A stretch of DNA of 64,000 nt from Gemmatimonadota bacterium (lineage in GTDB: Bacteria; Gemmatimonadota; Gemmatimonadetes; Gemmatimonadales; Gemmatimonadaceae). Numbering within the stretch: position 1 is the first letter of the stretch; every line of letters begins with the position of its first letter. The position numbers and the translations under genes were made by a program. The stretch is from positions 62,001 to 126,000 of the forward strand of contig JADJAD010000013.1 in NCBI GenBank assembly GCA_016704465.1. The letters run 5' to 3'. The notes below the pieces were generated by a model that did no database searches, was not told the origin of the DNA, and saw only the letters and a program-made list of their open reading frames with translations. Positions 18,310-25,970 of this stretch are shown piece by piece.

Positions 18310-18986
18310 GCGTTCGTCACCTCAGGCACGTCCGGCAGGGACGGGTCCGACAGGGGAGAGGCCGACCACAGGAACGGCTGCACCTGGCGACGGCAGCAGG
18401 CGGGGACCTCGTCGCGCAGGATCTGCATGGCCCGGGCGGCCTTGGTGAGGAAGTCGGGGGTCGCATCGACGAAGTACCGACGCGGATGGCTGGCCCACGA
18501 CTCGGCGATCCGGTCGTCCGTCTCCGCCGCTTCTTCCAGCGACTCGATCCGAATCGGATTCTCCCGGTTATACGCGTCGCGGGATCTCGGCGTGCGCAGG
18601 TGGATCACCGCGTGGTAGCGGGCGACCTCGGCCTCGAGGGTGGAGCCCACGGCCGACCAGATGGTCCCGGGCCCTTGCCAGTAGGCGGCCCCATCGACCG
18701 TCCCGCGGTCGCAGAGCACCACGGCGGCATTCTCGATTTTTGCCGTGGATTCGAGGGCGCGCTGCACATGATAGATCGCCCGCTGCCCCGCCTGCCGCAG
18801 CTCCCATCGATGATCGCGAGGAAAGCCCCCTCCGAACACGATGCTTGCCGACTCACGCAGCGTCTTCACGTGCACACAGAAGAAAAGCCGGATCAGCTCC
18901 AGGACTGCGGTCTTGCCGGCCCCAGGACCACCGGTCAGCACGATCCGCCGACCGTCGTGACTCTCGCCGCACGCGCAGGGCTTCAT
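18306..18986 (-). CDS. AAA_28-type P-loop ATPase/kinase-like protein
   Basis: A 226-residue protein. After an N-terminal CACGE stretch comes a P-loop, VLTGGPGAGKTAVLE, at about residues 15-29. VVLCDRGTVDGAAYW follows as a Walker B-like region, with an Arg-rich lid AVIHLRTPRSRDAYNRENPIR. This is the AAA_28 / NadR-like family, whose members are small nucleoside- or metabolite-kinase-like ATPases of mostly unknown substrate. ATG 18986 is chosen because upstream in-frame sequence is Arg/Pro-rich and non-coding in character. The stop overlaps the VOC gene start (ATGA), so the two are translationally coupled although a functional link is not obvious. Confidence 0.82.
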   Translation of the reverse strand: MKPCACGESHDGRRIVLTGGPGAGKTAVLELIRLFFCVHVKTLRESASIVFGGGFPRDHRWELRQAGQRAIYHVQRALESTAKIENAAVVLCDRGTVDGAAYWQGPGTIWSAVGSTLEAEVARYHAVIHLRTPRSRDAYNRENPIRIESLEEAAETDDRIAESWASHPRRYFVDATPDFLTKAARAMQILRDEVPACCRRQVQPFLWSASPLSDPSLPDVPEVTNA

Positions 18987-19081
18987 GCCAGAAAGGAATG
19001 GGAGTGATCGCGACCGGGATGCGCGGCGGGGAGCGGCGCCTGGCCGCTCCCCGTGTTCACCTCGTGTGCACTCGTCGCGTA

Positions 19082-19324
19082 CTAGCGGCGGTAGGACGTC
19101 CGCAGGCCTCGGTCGCGCGTGGCATTGCAGACCATGCTCCAGCGCAGCCACGCGTTGGTCAGCGTCTCCGGCGCCTTCATGAGGCTGTATGCACTCCCCT
19201 TGCTCAGGCGCTCGCTGGAATCCTGCTTGTCGAACGAGCCGTGCAGCGTCCGTTCCACGGCTTGCAATTCATCGTTGGAGAGCGTGGCAATCCACCGAGC
19301 CGTGATGCGTTCAGGTATCGTCAT
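19082..19324 (-). CDS. Small conserved-looking protein downstream of infA, unknown function
   Basis: An 80-residue, mostly helical, soluble protein (MTIPERITARWIATLSNDEL...). I do not recognise it. It begins 9 bp after the infA stop codon on the same strand, so it is very likely in the same transcript. There is no signal peptide or membrane segment. Its composition (few rare residues, balanced charge) resembles a real protein. Possible roles in translation or RNA metabolism would be guesswork from position only. Confidence 0.65.
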   Translation of the reverse strand: MTIPERITARWIATLSNDELQAVERTLHGSFDKQDSSERLSKGSAYSLMKAPETLTNAWLRWSMVCNATRDRGLRTSYRR

Positions 19325-19333
19325 GCAACTGCC

Positions 19334-19549
19334 TCACTTGTGACGGAACGTGATACGCCCCCGGGTAAGGTCGTACGGAGACACTTCGACCGTCACGCGA
19401 TCGCCAGCCAGGATCCGGATACGAAACTTCCGCATCTTGCCGGCCGTCGTTGCGAGCAGTTGGTGTCCATTCTCCAGGTCCACCCGAAACATCGCGCTGG
19501 GGAGGACTTCAGAGACTGATCCTTCGAGCTCGATTGCCTGTTCCTTCAT
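19334..19549 (-). CDS. infA: Translation initiation factor IF-1
   Basis: A 71-residue protein of standard IF-1 length with the S1/OB fold sequence: AIELEGSVSEVLPSAMFRV, NGHQLLATTAGKMRKFRIRI, GDRVTVEVSPYDLTRGRITFR. IF-1 binds the 30S A site during initiation. GAGGAA lies about 6 nt before ATG 19549 as a good Shine-Dalgarno. It is not next to ribosomal protein genes here; its only partner is the 80-residue gene downstream. Confidence 0.97.
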   Translation of the reverse strand: MKEQAIELEGSVSEVLPSAMFRVDLENGHQLLATTAGKMRKFRIRILAGDRVTVEVSPYDLTRGRITFRHK

Positions 19550-19610
19550 CTAGGTTCCTCGCGGTATCCCGCACACTGGGCCTGCGTGCATCCGTATTAC
19601 AACGCAACAA

Positions 19611-19632
19611 GGCCTGCTCGCGCTGGCAGGCC
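19611..19632. other. Perfect 7-bp inverted repeat upstream of infA
   Basis: ggcctgc at 19611-19617 pairs with gcaggcc at 19626-19632 around an 8-nt loop, about 60 bp upstream of infA. No T-tract follows on either strand, so it is not a convincing terminator. It could form in the infA leader RNA. Confidence 0.4.
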
Positions 19633-19761
19633 CCTGTACGTACGGAACTTGTCCCCGAGCCGCTGGCGCGGGCTTCGCTTCTATAATGTTAGTCGTCGAC
19701 CGGACCCTTGGCAATCAGCCCGCGCCGAGGACTCGTCCGGCCATGATCCGTGGCATGCGTC

Positions 19762-19797
19762 GGGTGTCTGGGTGGCTGGGTGTCTGGGTGTCTGGGT
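19762..19797. repeat. 8-bp tandem repeat (gggtgtct), about 4.5 copies
   Basis: Units gggtgtct, gggtggct, gggtgtct, gggtgtct and gggt follow one another in the non-coding stretch between infA and the tRNA-Gln terminator. The rest of 19550-19846 has no gene I can support; a TATAAT at 19682-19687 on the plus strand lacks a -35 partner and a target gene. Confidence 0.9.
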
Positions 19798-19837
19798 CAC
19801 CATGGCCGTGCATCGAGTCGCGCGGCGCACCGCCCAC

Positions 19838-19875
19838 GGAAAAGCACGAAGCCCCGGCGAGTAGCCGAGGCTTCG
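19838..19875 (-). terminator. Rho-independent terminator of tRNA-Gln
   Basis: On the minus strand a 12-bp stem with one mismatch (19847-19858 against 19864-19875, 5-nt loop) is followed by a short T-rich run (19838-19843). It lies about 50 bp past the 3' end of tRNA-Gln and resembles the GAAGCC-GGCTTC stems commonly found after tRNA genes. Confidence 0.75.
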
Positions 19876-19922
19876 ATGTGCACGTAGACGGCGAACCGCT
19901 GCGTCTTCCACTCGATTATAGT

Positions 19923-19994
19923 TGCCCCTCCAGGGCTCGAACCTGGACTCTTCTGATCCAGAGTCAGACGTGTTGCCAGTTACACCAAGGGGCA
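19923..19994 (-). tRNA. tRNA-Gln (anticodon CTG)
   Basis: A 72-nt cloverleaf on the minus strand. The 7-bp acceptor stem TGCCCCT/AGGGGCA is complete. The anticodon arm is TCTGA-CTCTGGA-TCAGA, giving CTG at positions 34-36 (reads CAG). The T arm contains GGTTCGAGCC. The 3' CCA is not encoded. It has its own promoter-like elements upstream and a terminator downstream, so it appears to be a single-gene unit. Confidence 0.96.
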
Positions 19995-20027
19995 GTTGGA
20001 CCTTCCGACACGCGGAAAGCGTAGGAG

Positions 20028-20057
20028 AAAATACCCGCGCTGCGAGGCGTCGGGCAA
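20028..20057 (-). promoter_or_regulatory. Probable promoter of tRNA-Gln
   Basis: On the minus strand TTGCCC (20052-20057) and TATTTT (20028-20033) are separated by 18 bp, with the -10 box about 33 nt before the tRNA 5' end. The 80-bp gap is shared with the divergent lipoprotein gene at 20075. Confidence 0.45.
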
Positions 20058-20074
20058 CCCCTTAACTCCGCATC

Positions 20075-21346
20075 ATGCCCCGCCGTAGTGCCGTCCTTCT
20101 CCTGCTCGCACTCCTCCTGGTGGGCTGCCGCCCCGCCGTTCCAGCATGGGGAGCTTCGTTGGACGCCGCCAAGCGAAACATCGACAACAGCTTCGCGGCC
20201 TTTGCCTTTCGCTTCTACAACGTGCAGCGTGACGCACGGTTCACCGTCGCGCGGGCCCGAATGGGACGGTTCACCCTCACCCCGTCGCGCATCTTCAGCG
20301 ATACGGCGGTGTGGACCATCATGTCCCCCGACTCGGTACGCGCCCTGCACGTGCAAGGGACGCTGACCGACAAGGGGTACAGCTTCACCTCACGTGCAGT
20401 CGCGGCGTATCCCGAGCGGCTCGGCGACCAGCGCCATTTCATGCAGCTGACCCGCCTGGGCGACGACACCTTCGAGTGGATCACCCACGTCGACCACGGC
20501 ATTGGACCGGTGCGCGCCGCAGAAGTCGGCGCGGCATTCGGTGTCCTGTTCACCGCCTTCGAGGGACGATCATCGTCGGCGATCCGTAGCGACATCGGCG
20601 AGCACTTCCCGCGCACCGCGCGACACATGCGACAGCTGTGGAACATCACGTCGCTGCGTGTCACACCGCAGGGGGACGGATCGAGCCTGCTGGCCATGCG
20701 CGTGACCTTCACCCCCGATTCCCTGCGCGGCAAGTACGCAGCCTTCGCGGCCTACCTGGACAAGTACGTCATGCCGTCGCGCGGACAAATGATCGTGTCC
20801 GATCGCACGGGGGCGTCGTACATGAATGTACAGCATACGGGCGCCACCTTCGACGTACGGCTGCGCGCCAAGAACGGCTCGCTCGTAGCGCTATCCGGCG
20901 CCCCCACACCGATGCCGGACTCGCTGCAGGTGCGCCTCGACTTCTCGGCGAAGATGTCAATCTTCCGGGTTGGCTATTCCAACCTGATCGCGGACCTCGT
21001 CATCGAACGCGGGCAACAACTGCGCGGCTGGACGCTGCGCTTCCAGCGCGAGCCGCGCTGGCACTTCCCGCTGGGAACCGAACACCTGATTTCCACGCCA
21101 CTGCGACGACCATTCGAAGGGCGCGGAACAGAACTCCGGCTCGCGGTCCGCGACGACCTCGGGCGACAGGCCATGAGCGTTCGACAGCTCCGCACTGCCG
21201 TTCAGGAGAGCGCGATCATGCGGTGGCTGGGCGGACTCGGCGCCACGGCATTTGGCGACTTTGAGGGACGAACAGAGCTCGACGAGAATCGATTCATCAC
21301 CGAGCTGTTCGGCGCCATGCGACTCGACGTCGCGGTCATCCAGTAG
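20075..21346 (+). CDS. Lipoprotein of unknown function
   Basis: A 423-residue protein with a clear lipoprotein signal (MPRRSAVLLLLALLLVGCRP, Cys 18). The mature part is rich in alternating hydrophobic and charged residues typical of extended beta structure, and is unlike any family I can name. The start is the first codon of the signal peptide; no good Shine-Dalgarno is visible. It lies between the two tRNA genes, which are on the opposite strand, and ends before a terminator-like hairpin at 21381. Confidence 0.78.
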   Translation: MPRRSAVLLLLALLLVGCRPAVPAWGASLDAAKRNIDNSFAAFAFRFYNVQRDARFTVARARMGRFTLTPSRIFSDTAVWTIMSPDSVRALHVQGTLTDKGYSFTSRAVAAYPERLGDQRHFMQLTRLGDDTFEWITHVDHGIGPVRAAEVGAAFGVLFTAFEGRSSSAIRSDIGEHFPRTARHMRQLWNITSLRVTPQGDGSSLLAMRVTFTPDSLRGKYAAFAAYLDKYVMPSRGQMIVSDRTGASYMNVQHTGATFDVRLRAKNGSLVALSGAPTPMPDSLQVRLDFSAKMSIFRVGYSNLIADLVIERGQQLRGWTLRFQREPRWHFPLGTEHLISTPLRRPFEGRGTELRLAVRDDLGRQAMSVRQLRTAVQESAIMRWLGGLGATAFGDFEGRTELDENRFITELFGAMRLDVAVIQ

Positions 21347-21380
21347 CGTCAGCGGGCCGGGCGTGAACCAGCAACGAGAA

Positions 21381-21407
21381 AGGGCCGCCGAACGCGTCGG
21401 CGACCCT
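21381..21407 (-). terminator. Terminator-like hairpin between the lipoprotein gene and tRNA-Ala
   Basis: A 10-position stem with one mismatch (21381-21390 against 21398-21407, 7-nt loop). Read on the minus strand it is followed by TTCTCGTT, so it best fits termination of minus-strand transcription coming from tRNA-Ala. It may also serve the convergent lipoprotein gene. Confidence 0.6.
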
Positions 21408-21506
21408 GAATCCTGCTGCGGCGGACCCCCACGGGGATAGCCAAGCTCGCTGCCATTGGAACTCTCCGTCCTACCGGACAACGGCTGGCACATACCCCAC
21501 GGTGGG

Positions 21507-21632
21507 TCAACCGCGATACGACTCCCACCGGCCCTGCGATTCCTGCTTTTTCAACCCCTTCAACGGCAACGCCTCGCGCGCCGGAGCATCCAGTTTCTTC
21601 AGTACCTGCGGGTACCGGCCTTGGGCCGACAC
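21507..21632 (-). CDS. Possible 41-residue small ORF just after tRNA-Ala
   Basis: A GTG-started frame (VSAQGRYPQVLKKLDAPA...ESYRG) begins 4 nt past the tRNA-Ala 3' end and is closed by TGA. It is Lys-rich for this GC-rich genome and keeps a high G/C third position, which is why I list it. There is no independent Shine-Dalgarno, because the tRNA occupies the upstream sequence. It could equally be a chance open frame in a processed trailer. Confidence 0.25.
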   Translation of the reverse strand: MSAQGRYPQVLKKLDAPAREALPLKGLKKQESQGRWESYRG

Positions 21633-21635
21633 CAG

Positions 21636-21708
21636 TGGAGCTGAGGGGGATCGAACCCCTGACCTCTGCAGTGCGATTGCAGCGCTCTCCCAGCTGAGCT
21701 ACAGCCCC
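21636..21708 (-). tRNA. tRNA-Ala (anticodon CGC)
   Basis: A 73-nt cloverleaf on the minus strand. The acceptor stem GGGGCTG/CAGCTCC has one G-T pair, and the D arm contains TAGCTCAGCTGGGAGAGC. The anticodon stem CTGCA/TGCAG with loop ATCGCAC gives CGC (reads GCG). The T arm contains GGTTCGATCC. The 3' CCA is not encoded. Confidence 0.96.
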
Positions 21709-21993
21709 TGACTGCCAGAATCGCGCCACCTAGTTGACGACGGTCGCACTCCGGCGCAACACACCGACCCGCGCTGGCGGGAGGTGTCGGCGGGGAAACC
21801 TAGCCGACGCCGTGGGGAAGTCAAGCCGACCGCAGCTAACCTCTGGAACAACGACAACTTGAGCCTTCGTTGACTACAGGCAAGCGACGCATTCGTCAGG
21901 CGTCAGGCATGCGTCAGGCATGCGTCACACTACTTCGGTGTTGGTCCCTGAATCCGGAACCAGCGCTCGCCATACATACCCAAGCGGGGCGAA
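21709..21993. other. Intergenic region between tRNA-Ala and the photolyase gene
   Basis: It holds the promoter regions of two divergent units. On the minus strand a TTGCGC lies about 40-45 bp upstream of tRNA-Ala but has only a poor -10. A short 11-bp tandem repeat lies at 21900-21928. I see no gene here. Confidence 0.5.
21900..21928. repeat. 11-bp tandem repeat (gcgtcaggcat), about 2.6 copies
   Basis: Two exact copies and a partial one lie 66 bp before the photolyase start, preceded by a partial upstream match (cgtcagg). It is non-coding and resembles the other short arrays at gene borders in this window. Confidence 0.85.
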
Positions 21994-23466
21994 ATGGGTT
22001 CCCAGCCGCACCTTCTCATCAGTCAGTTCGTGCGCGACCAGCTGTCGCTGCGCGGTGCGCGGATCAACGAAAAACGAACGCAGCCGGAGGGAGAATACGT
22101 CCTCTATTGGATGCAGAGTACCCACCGATTCGAGGAGAACTGGGCACTCCGCTTCGCCATTCTCGAGGCGGACCGGCTGAATAAGCCGCTGGTGATCCAC
22201 CAGGGACTCGACCCCACGTACGAGCACGCGAACGACCGCATCCACAGCTTCATCCTTCACAACGCCCGTGAGTTGGCGCGTCGTGCCGAGGCGATGGGGC
22301 TGTTCTACCAGTTCGTCCTCCGCCGGCGCCGCGATGACGACCGACGGGTCGTGGATCGGCTGGCCGCTCGCGCCGCGCTCGTGGTGACCGACCTGTACCC
22401 GACCTGCGGCATCGCCCAGCGTACGCAGCGCCTCGGCGAGCGCGTGAACTGCCGGGTCGTGGCAATCGAGTCGCACGGCGTGGTCCCGTCGGGCGCGTTC
22501 GAGAAGGAAGAGTACGCCGCACGTACGATTCGCCCCAAGCTGCACAAGCTCCTCTCGCTGGCGCTGGAACCCGTCGCCATGCAGGGACCGCGACGCACAG
22601 TGTCGCCCACGCTGGCGGCGTCGCTGCGCGACACGCTGGCGGTCGACACGCTCGACCTGACGCGCATCGACATCGCCTCCGAGATCGCGCGGTGCGAGAT
22701 CGACCACGCGGTCGCGCCGGTCGCGCTGGCGAGCGGCCTCCCGGCCGCCCGCGCGCGACTCGCCGTGTTCTGCGAGGGGGCGCTGGCAGACTACACCAGG
22801 CGCCGCTCGGACCCCAATGATGACGAGGGGACGAGCCGACTCTCCCCGTACCTGCACTTCGGCCAGATCTCCCCGGCCGAGGTGGCACGCGCCGCCCTCG
22901 CCTCGCCGCACGCGGCCGAGGCGCAGAAGTTCATCGACGAGCTGGTGACGTGGCGGGAGCTGTCGCTCAACTTCTGCCTTCGCAACCCGAACTTCGGGAC
23001 GCTTGCTGCCCTCCCCGACTGGGTGCACAAGGCGATGGCGAGCCACGCCGACGATGCCCGTGAGGCCACCTACACGCTCGAAGAGTTCGAGCGCGCCGAT
23101 ACCCACGACGAATTGTGGAATGCCGCCCAGCGCGAGTTACTGCTTACCGGCGTGATGCATAACGTGGTGCGCATGCTCTGGGGCAAGACGCTCATCCTCT
23201 GGAGCGCGCACTACGCCGATGCGCTGGCGTGGCTCGTACACCTCAACAACAAGTACGGCCTCGATGGCCGCGATCCCTCCAGCTACGGCGGAATCCAGTG
23301 GTGCTTTGGAAAGTTCGACCGCCCGTTCTACAACCGTCCCGTAATGGGAGTGATCCGGCCCATGTCGATCAAGCGGGCCAGGGACAAGTGGGACGCTGAG
23401 CAATACATCGAACGGTGGGTGCGCTCGACCGAGCGCCGCCAGCCGGACCTTCCGTTCCCTGCCTAA
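21994..23466 (+). CDS. Deoxyribodipyrimidine photolyase-like protein, class II type
   Basis: A 490-residue FAD flavoprotein candidate. The N-terminal photolyase alpha/beta domain (YVLYWMQSTHRFEENWALRFA) and the C-terminal FAD-binding domain (LNNKYGLDGRDPSSYGGIQW, then RPVMGVIRPMS) follow the class II CPD photolyase layout. Class II enzymes use light to split cyclobutane pyrimidine dimers. The motif after the RDP segment differs from animal class II enzymes, so repair activity is likely but not certain. ATG 21994 is supported by GGGGCGA just upstream. The TAA stop lies within a GCCTAACG word, and the gene end overlaps the convergent KGG gene by 4 bp. Confidence 0.9.
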   Translation: MGSQPHLLISQFVRDQLSLRGARINEKRTQPEGEYVLYWMQSTHRFEENWALRFAILEADRLNKPLVIHQGLDPTYEHANDRIHSFILHNARELARRAEAMGLFYQFVLRRRRDDDRRVVDRLAARAALVVTDLYPTCGIAQRTQRLGERVNCRVVAIESHGVVPSGAFEKEEYAARTIRPKLHKLLSLALEPVAMQGPRRTVSPTLAASLRDTLAVDTLDLTRIDIASEIARCEIDHAVAPVALASGLPAARARLAVFCEGALADYTRRRSDPNDDEGTSRLSPYLHFGQISPAEVARAALASPHAAEAQKFIDELVTWRELSLNFCLRNPNFGTLAALPDWVHKAMASHADDAREATYTLEEFERADTHDELWNAAQRELLLTGVMHNVVRMLWGKTLILWSAHYADALAWLVHLNNKYGLDGRDPSSYGGIQWCFGKFDRPFYNRPVMGVIRPMSIKRARDKWDAEQYIERWVRSTERRQPDLPFPA

Positions 23467-23822
23467 CGTGTTGCTTCGTCACGCGGAGGCGTGGTTCCCT
23501 GACGCTCCCCAGCCGCCTGCGGCGCGGGCATGCCTTCCCGCGTGACCGAGACGCGCGACTCGCGATCGGCGAAGTTGGACGCCTGACGCGACCGTGCCGT
23601 CGAGCGCCCGCGCGCCTCTCCACCCTCGCGACCGATGGCCGCCATGTGGGCGCGATCACGACTGACAACTTCCCCACCCTTGCGACCGGCATTGCGTGCC
23701 TCGTCGCGCGACCACTCGTGCGCCGTTCCCTTTGCGTGCGCGGCGCGACCGCCCTTGCTGGCGATCTCACGCTGACGCTCCGGGTCCATCGACGCAAAGC
23801 CCCGCTTGCTTTTCCCACTCAT
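23463..23822 (-). CDS. KGG-repeat stress-induced protein
   Basis: A 119-residue, very hydrophilic protein with three KGG-type motifs (EIASKGGRAAHAKG, RNAGRKGGEVVSR, IGREGGEARG). This resembles GsiB / con-10-like general stress proteins of Bacillus, fungi and others, which are thought to behave as hydrophilins. GGGAGGAG lies 4 nt before ATG 23822, an excellent Shine-Dalgarno. The start overlaps the stop of a possible upstream ORF (ATGA). Confidence 0.9.
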   Translation of the reverse strand: MSGKSKRGFASMDPERQREIASKGGRAAHAKGTAHEWSRDEARNAGRKGGEVVSRDRAHMAAIGREGGEARGRSTARSRQASNFADRESRVSVTREGMPAPQAAGERQGTTPPRDEATR

Positions 23823-24139
23823 GTTCTCCTCCCTCTCCAGCGATCCTGCGTTAGCCGCTCATTCGATATCCATCCTCGGCGCGGCAGCCGAGCCTGCTCC
23901 CCTTCGCTTGCACCTGCACCTTCAGTAGCACTTGCAGTAGCACTTGCAGTAGCACTTGCAGTAGCACTTGCTATGGAACCGGTGCTGGCACGTGCGCGAC
24001 TGCGAACACGCCGTTCAATGATTCGCACCGCTGTGCCTTCGAAATCAAGCAAACTCGTCCATTGCTTACCTGCCCGACAATCCCGGACGTAGGCGCAGGG
24101 CTGCAGAGTTGGCTCCTGGCGCGGCAGCGTGCGCTTCAT
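23819..24139 (-). CDS. Possible 106-residue ORF upstream of the KGG gene, containing a 12-bp repeat
   Basis: The frame starts MKRTLPRQEPTLQPCAYVRD and includes WTSLLDFEGTAVRIIERR. It then runs through four copies of an in-frame 12-bp repeat (ASAT period) and ends in an ATGA overlap with the KGG gene. Third-position G/C is clearly lower than in neighbouring genes, so it is either a recently acquired or degrading gene or not coding at all. The ATGA overlap argues for coding; codon use and the lack of a Shine-Dalgarno argue against. Confidence 0.35.
   Translation of the reverse strand: MKRTLPRQEPTLQPCAYVRDCRAGKQWTSLLDFEGTAVRIIERRVRSRARASTGSIASATASATASATASATEGAGASEGEQARLPRRGWISNERLTQDRWRGRRT
23923..23970. 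repeat. 12-bp tandem repeat (cagtagcacttg), 4 exact copies
   Basis: Four identical units in a row. In the possible minus-strand ORF they encode Ala-Ser-Ala-Thr four times. Confidence 0.97.
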
Positions 24140-24255
24140 GTTGGGGCGCACGCATGGCAACCTCAGCGAGCTAGATCACACTCCGCCACGGCTCCTGATA
24201 TCAGTCGTGTATCGCCGGGATCGCGGACTACGCGTCCAACGCCGACCTCAGCGGC

Positions 24256-24261
24256 TATATT
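24256..24261 (+). promoter_or_regulatory. Probable leaderless -10 box (TATATT) before rnz
   Basis: TATATT ends 9 nt before ATG 24271 and there is no Shine-Dalgarno. The spacing would place the transcription start at or next to the initiation codon. The lipoprotein gene at 27510 has the same hexamer at the same distance. Confidence 0.5.
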
Positions 24262-24270
24262 CTGCCTCCC

Positions 24271-25224
24271 ATGCCCTTATCCCTGCGCTTCCTCGGAACG
24301 TCTGCCTCCCGCCCCACCGTGGAACGGGGGGTGTCGTCCATTGCCCTCGTCCGTGAAGGGGAGACGCTGCTCTTCGACTGCGGCGAAGGCACGCAGCGGC
24401 AAATGATGCGATACGGCGTCTCGTTCAACGTCGGTGACATCTTCTTCTCCCATTTCCATACAGATCACTTCCTCGGCATCATCGGACTGCTGCGCACGAT
24501 GGCGCTCCAGGGACGCACGGAACCGTTGCGCTGCTGGGGACCGCGCGGAGCGCTCCGCGCCATGAAGAAGTGCGAGGTGGTCGGCGCCGACAACCTGCCG
24601 TATCCGCTGGAAGTCGTCGAGTTGGCAGCGGGAGACGTCGTACGCCGCAAGGAGTACGAGGTGCAGGCGATTGCGGCCGACCATCGTGGGGCCAGCGCCC
24701 TCGGGTGGGCGCTCGTCGAGGACATTCGACGCGGTCGATTCAACCCCGAGCGGGCGCGAGAGCTTGGCATTCCCGAAGGCCCGATGTGGGGGAAGATCCA
24801 CAAGGGCGAGCCCGTCGTGCTGTCAGACGGCCGGGAGGTACGCCCGGAAGAGCTGGTGGGAGTCAGCCGCCCCGGACGTCGTATCGTGCTGACCGGCGAC
24901 ACCCGCCCCTGCGCCGCAACGCGGATCGCCGCCCACGATGCCGATCTCCTCGTGCACGAGTCGACCTTTGGTGACGAAGAGGCCGAACGGGCGATCGATA
25001 CCGGGCACTCCACCGCGCGAGAGGCGGCGACCATCGCCCGCGAGGCCGGTGTGTTGCGCCTGATCCTGACGCACCTCTCGGCGCGCTACACGCGCGACGT
25101 CAGTGACCTGGAGCGCGAAGCCCGGAGTGTCTTCCCGAAGACGACCATCGCGCGGGACGGCATGGAGATCAACGTCCCGTTCCGGGACGCCGACGAGGAG
25201 AGCAACGAACCGGCGCACCAATAG
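24271..25224 (+). CDS. rnz: Ribonuclease Z (tRNA 3' processing endonuclease)
   Basis: A 317-residue metallo-beta-lactamase-fold nuclease. The metal-binding motif is SHFHTDHFLGIIG at about residues 59-71. LTGDTRPC, HESTFGD and LTHLSARY supply the further ligands seen in tRNase Z. The family removes 3' trailers from tRNA precursors; neither tRNA here encodes CCA, consistent with a need for RNase Z plus CCA-adding enzyme. The length is normal for a short-form (tRNase ZS) enzyme. Confidence 0.95.
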   Translation: MPLSLRFLGTSASRPTVERGVSSIALVREGETLLFDCGEGTQRQMMRYGVSFNVGDIFFSHFHTDHFLGIIGLLRTMALQGRTEPLRCWGPRGALRAMKKCEVVGADNLPYPLEVVELAAGDVVRRKEYEVQAIAADHRGASALGWALVEDIRRGRFNPERARELGIPEGPMWGKIHKGEPVVLSDGREVRPEELVGVSRPGRRIVLTGDTRPCAATRIAAHDADLLVHESTFGDEEAERAIDTGHSTAREAATIAREAGVLRLILTHLSARYTRDVSDLEREARSVFPKTTIARDGMEINVPFRDADEESNEPAHQ

Positions 25225-25253
25225 TCGCCAGCGCGTCGGTAGGTCGCAGGGTC

Positions 25254-25529
25254 CTACGACGCGATGTAGGCCGACCGGTTGTTCTGGATCGGGTACGAGC
25301 GTCGAAAGAGGCGCGCGAGGTCCCGCTCGGTCAGGCCAGCCAGGACGCTCTCGGGCTGCAACCGGGCGCGTGGGTCGTTCACCTTCGGCCCGCGCGCATT
25401 GAGCCACGCATAACGGTTGAGGCGCGAGGTGGCGCTGGGATGCACAAAGACAATCATGGCGCTGGAGTGGCTGGGCGACTCCACCGCCACGGTCCAGTCG
25501 AGGCCGTCGGCCGAACGAAAATTGGTCAT
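25254..25529 (-). CDS. Small protein of unknown function
   Basis: A 91-residue soluble protein (MTNFRSADGLDWTVAVESPS...). I do not recognise it. The first half looks like an antiparallel beta element around LDWTVAVESPSHSSAMIVFVHP. The second half contains a helix near the C-terminus (LTERDLARLFRRSY). It starts 18 bp after the DUF2203 stop codon on the same strand, so the two are probably one transcript. Confidence 0.7.
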   Translation of the reverse strand: MTNFRSADGLDWTVAVESPSHSSAMIVFVHPSATSRLNRYAWLNARGPKVNDPRARLQPESVLAGLTERDLARLFRRSYPIQNNRSAYIAS

Positions 25530-25547
25530 CAGTCCCGCGCGATCGCG

Positions 25548-25970
25548 TTAGTCATGGTGGGCACCGGTGGGATCGAGGATCGCCTCAACCGGCTGTCGGC
25601 TTGAGTACCCGGCGTCGGCATCGTGCCAGTGCGACACGGTCGCCTCACCGTGCTTCCAGCACCAGCTGATGTTGCGCCCCTCACACTCTGCGGGGAAGTC
25701 GACCAGTCCGAGTTCGAATCCCTTGAATTCGAGTTCGAGGCGCGACAGTTCGCCCACGAATGCCTGAATGTCGCGCGCCAGCACCTGCGCCTCGTGCTGC
25801 AGCGTTTCCGCCTCGGGCGTCGGCTTCTCCGATCGACTGAGCGTCGCAGCGATCTCGAACGCCTCGACGGTGCGCTGCCACTCCCGGTAATGCTCAAGGA
25901 TGTCACGAACGATGCGCGACACCAGCGGCAACATCCGGTTCGCCTCATCGAGCGAGAATCTCTTCGTCAT
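25548..25970 (-). CDS. DUF2203 family protein
   Basis: A 140-residue protein matching DUF2203: FSLDEANRMLPLVSRIVRDI at the N-terminus, a helical middle, and the C-terminal FELGLVDFPAECEGRNISWC with WKHGE. The family has no assigned function. ATG 25970 is preferred because the DUF2203 motif starts there and GGGAG lies about 8 nt upstream; the longer open frame upstream is not coding in character. Confidence 0.88.
   Translation of the reverse strand: MTKRFSLDEANRMLPLVSRIVRDILEHYREWQRTVEAFEIAATLSRSEKPTPEAETLQHEAQVLARDIQAFVGELSRLELEFKGFELGLVDFPAECEGRNISWCWKHGEATVSHWHDADAGYSSRQPVEAILDPTGAHHD

Noticed and set aside
19682..19687. Perfect TATAAT on the plus strand as a promoter
   Set aside because: No -35 at standard spacing, and the next plus-strand gene is almost 400 bp away beyond a terminator and tRNA on the other strand.
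23923..23970. CRISPR-like repeat array
   Set aside because: Units are only 12 bp with no spacers, and there are no cas genes in the window.
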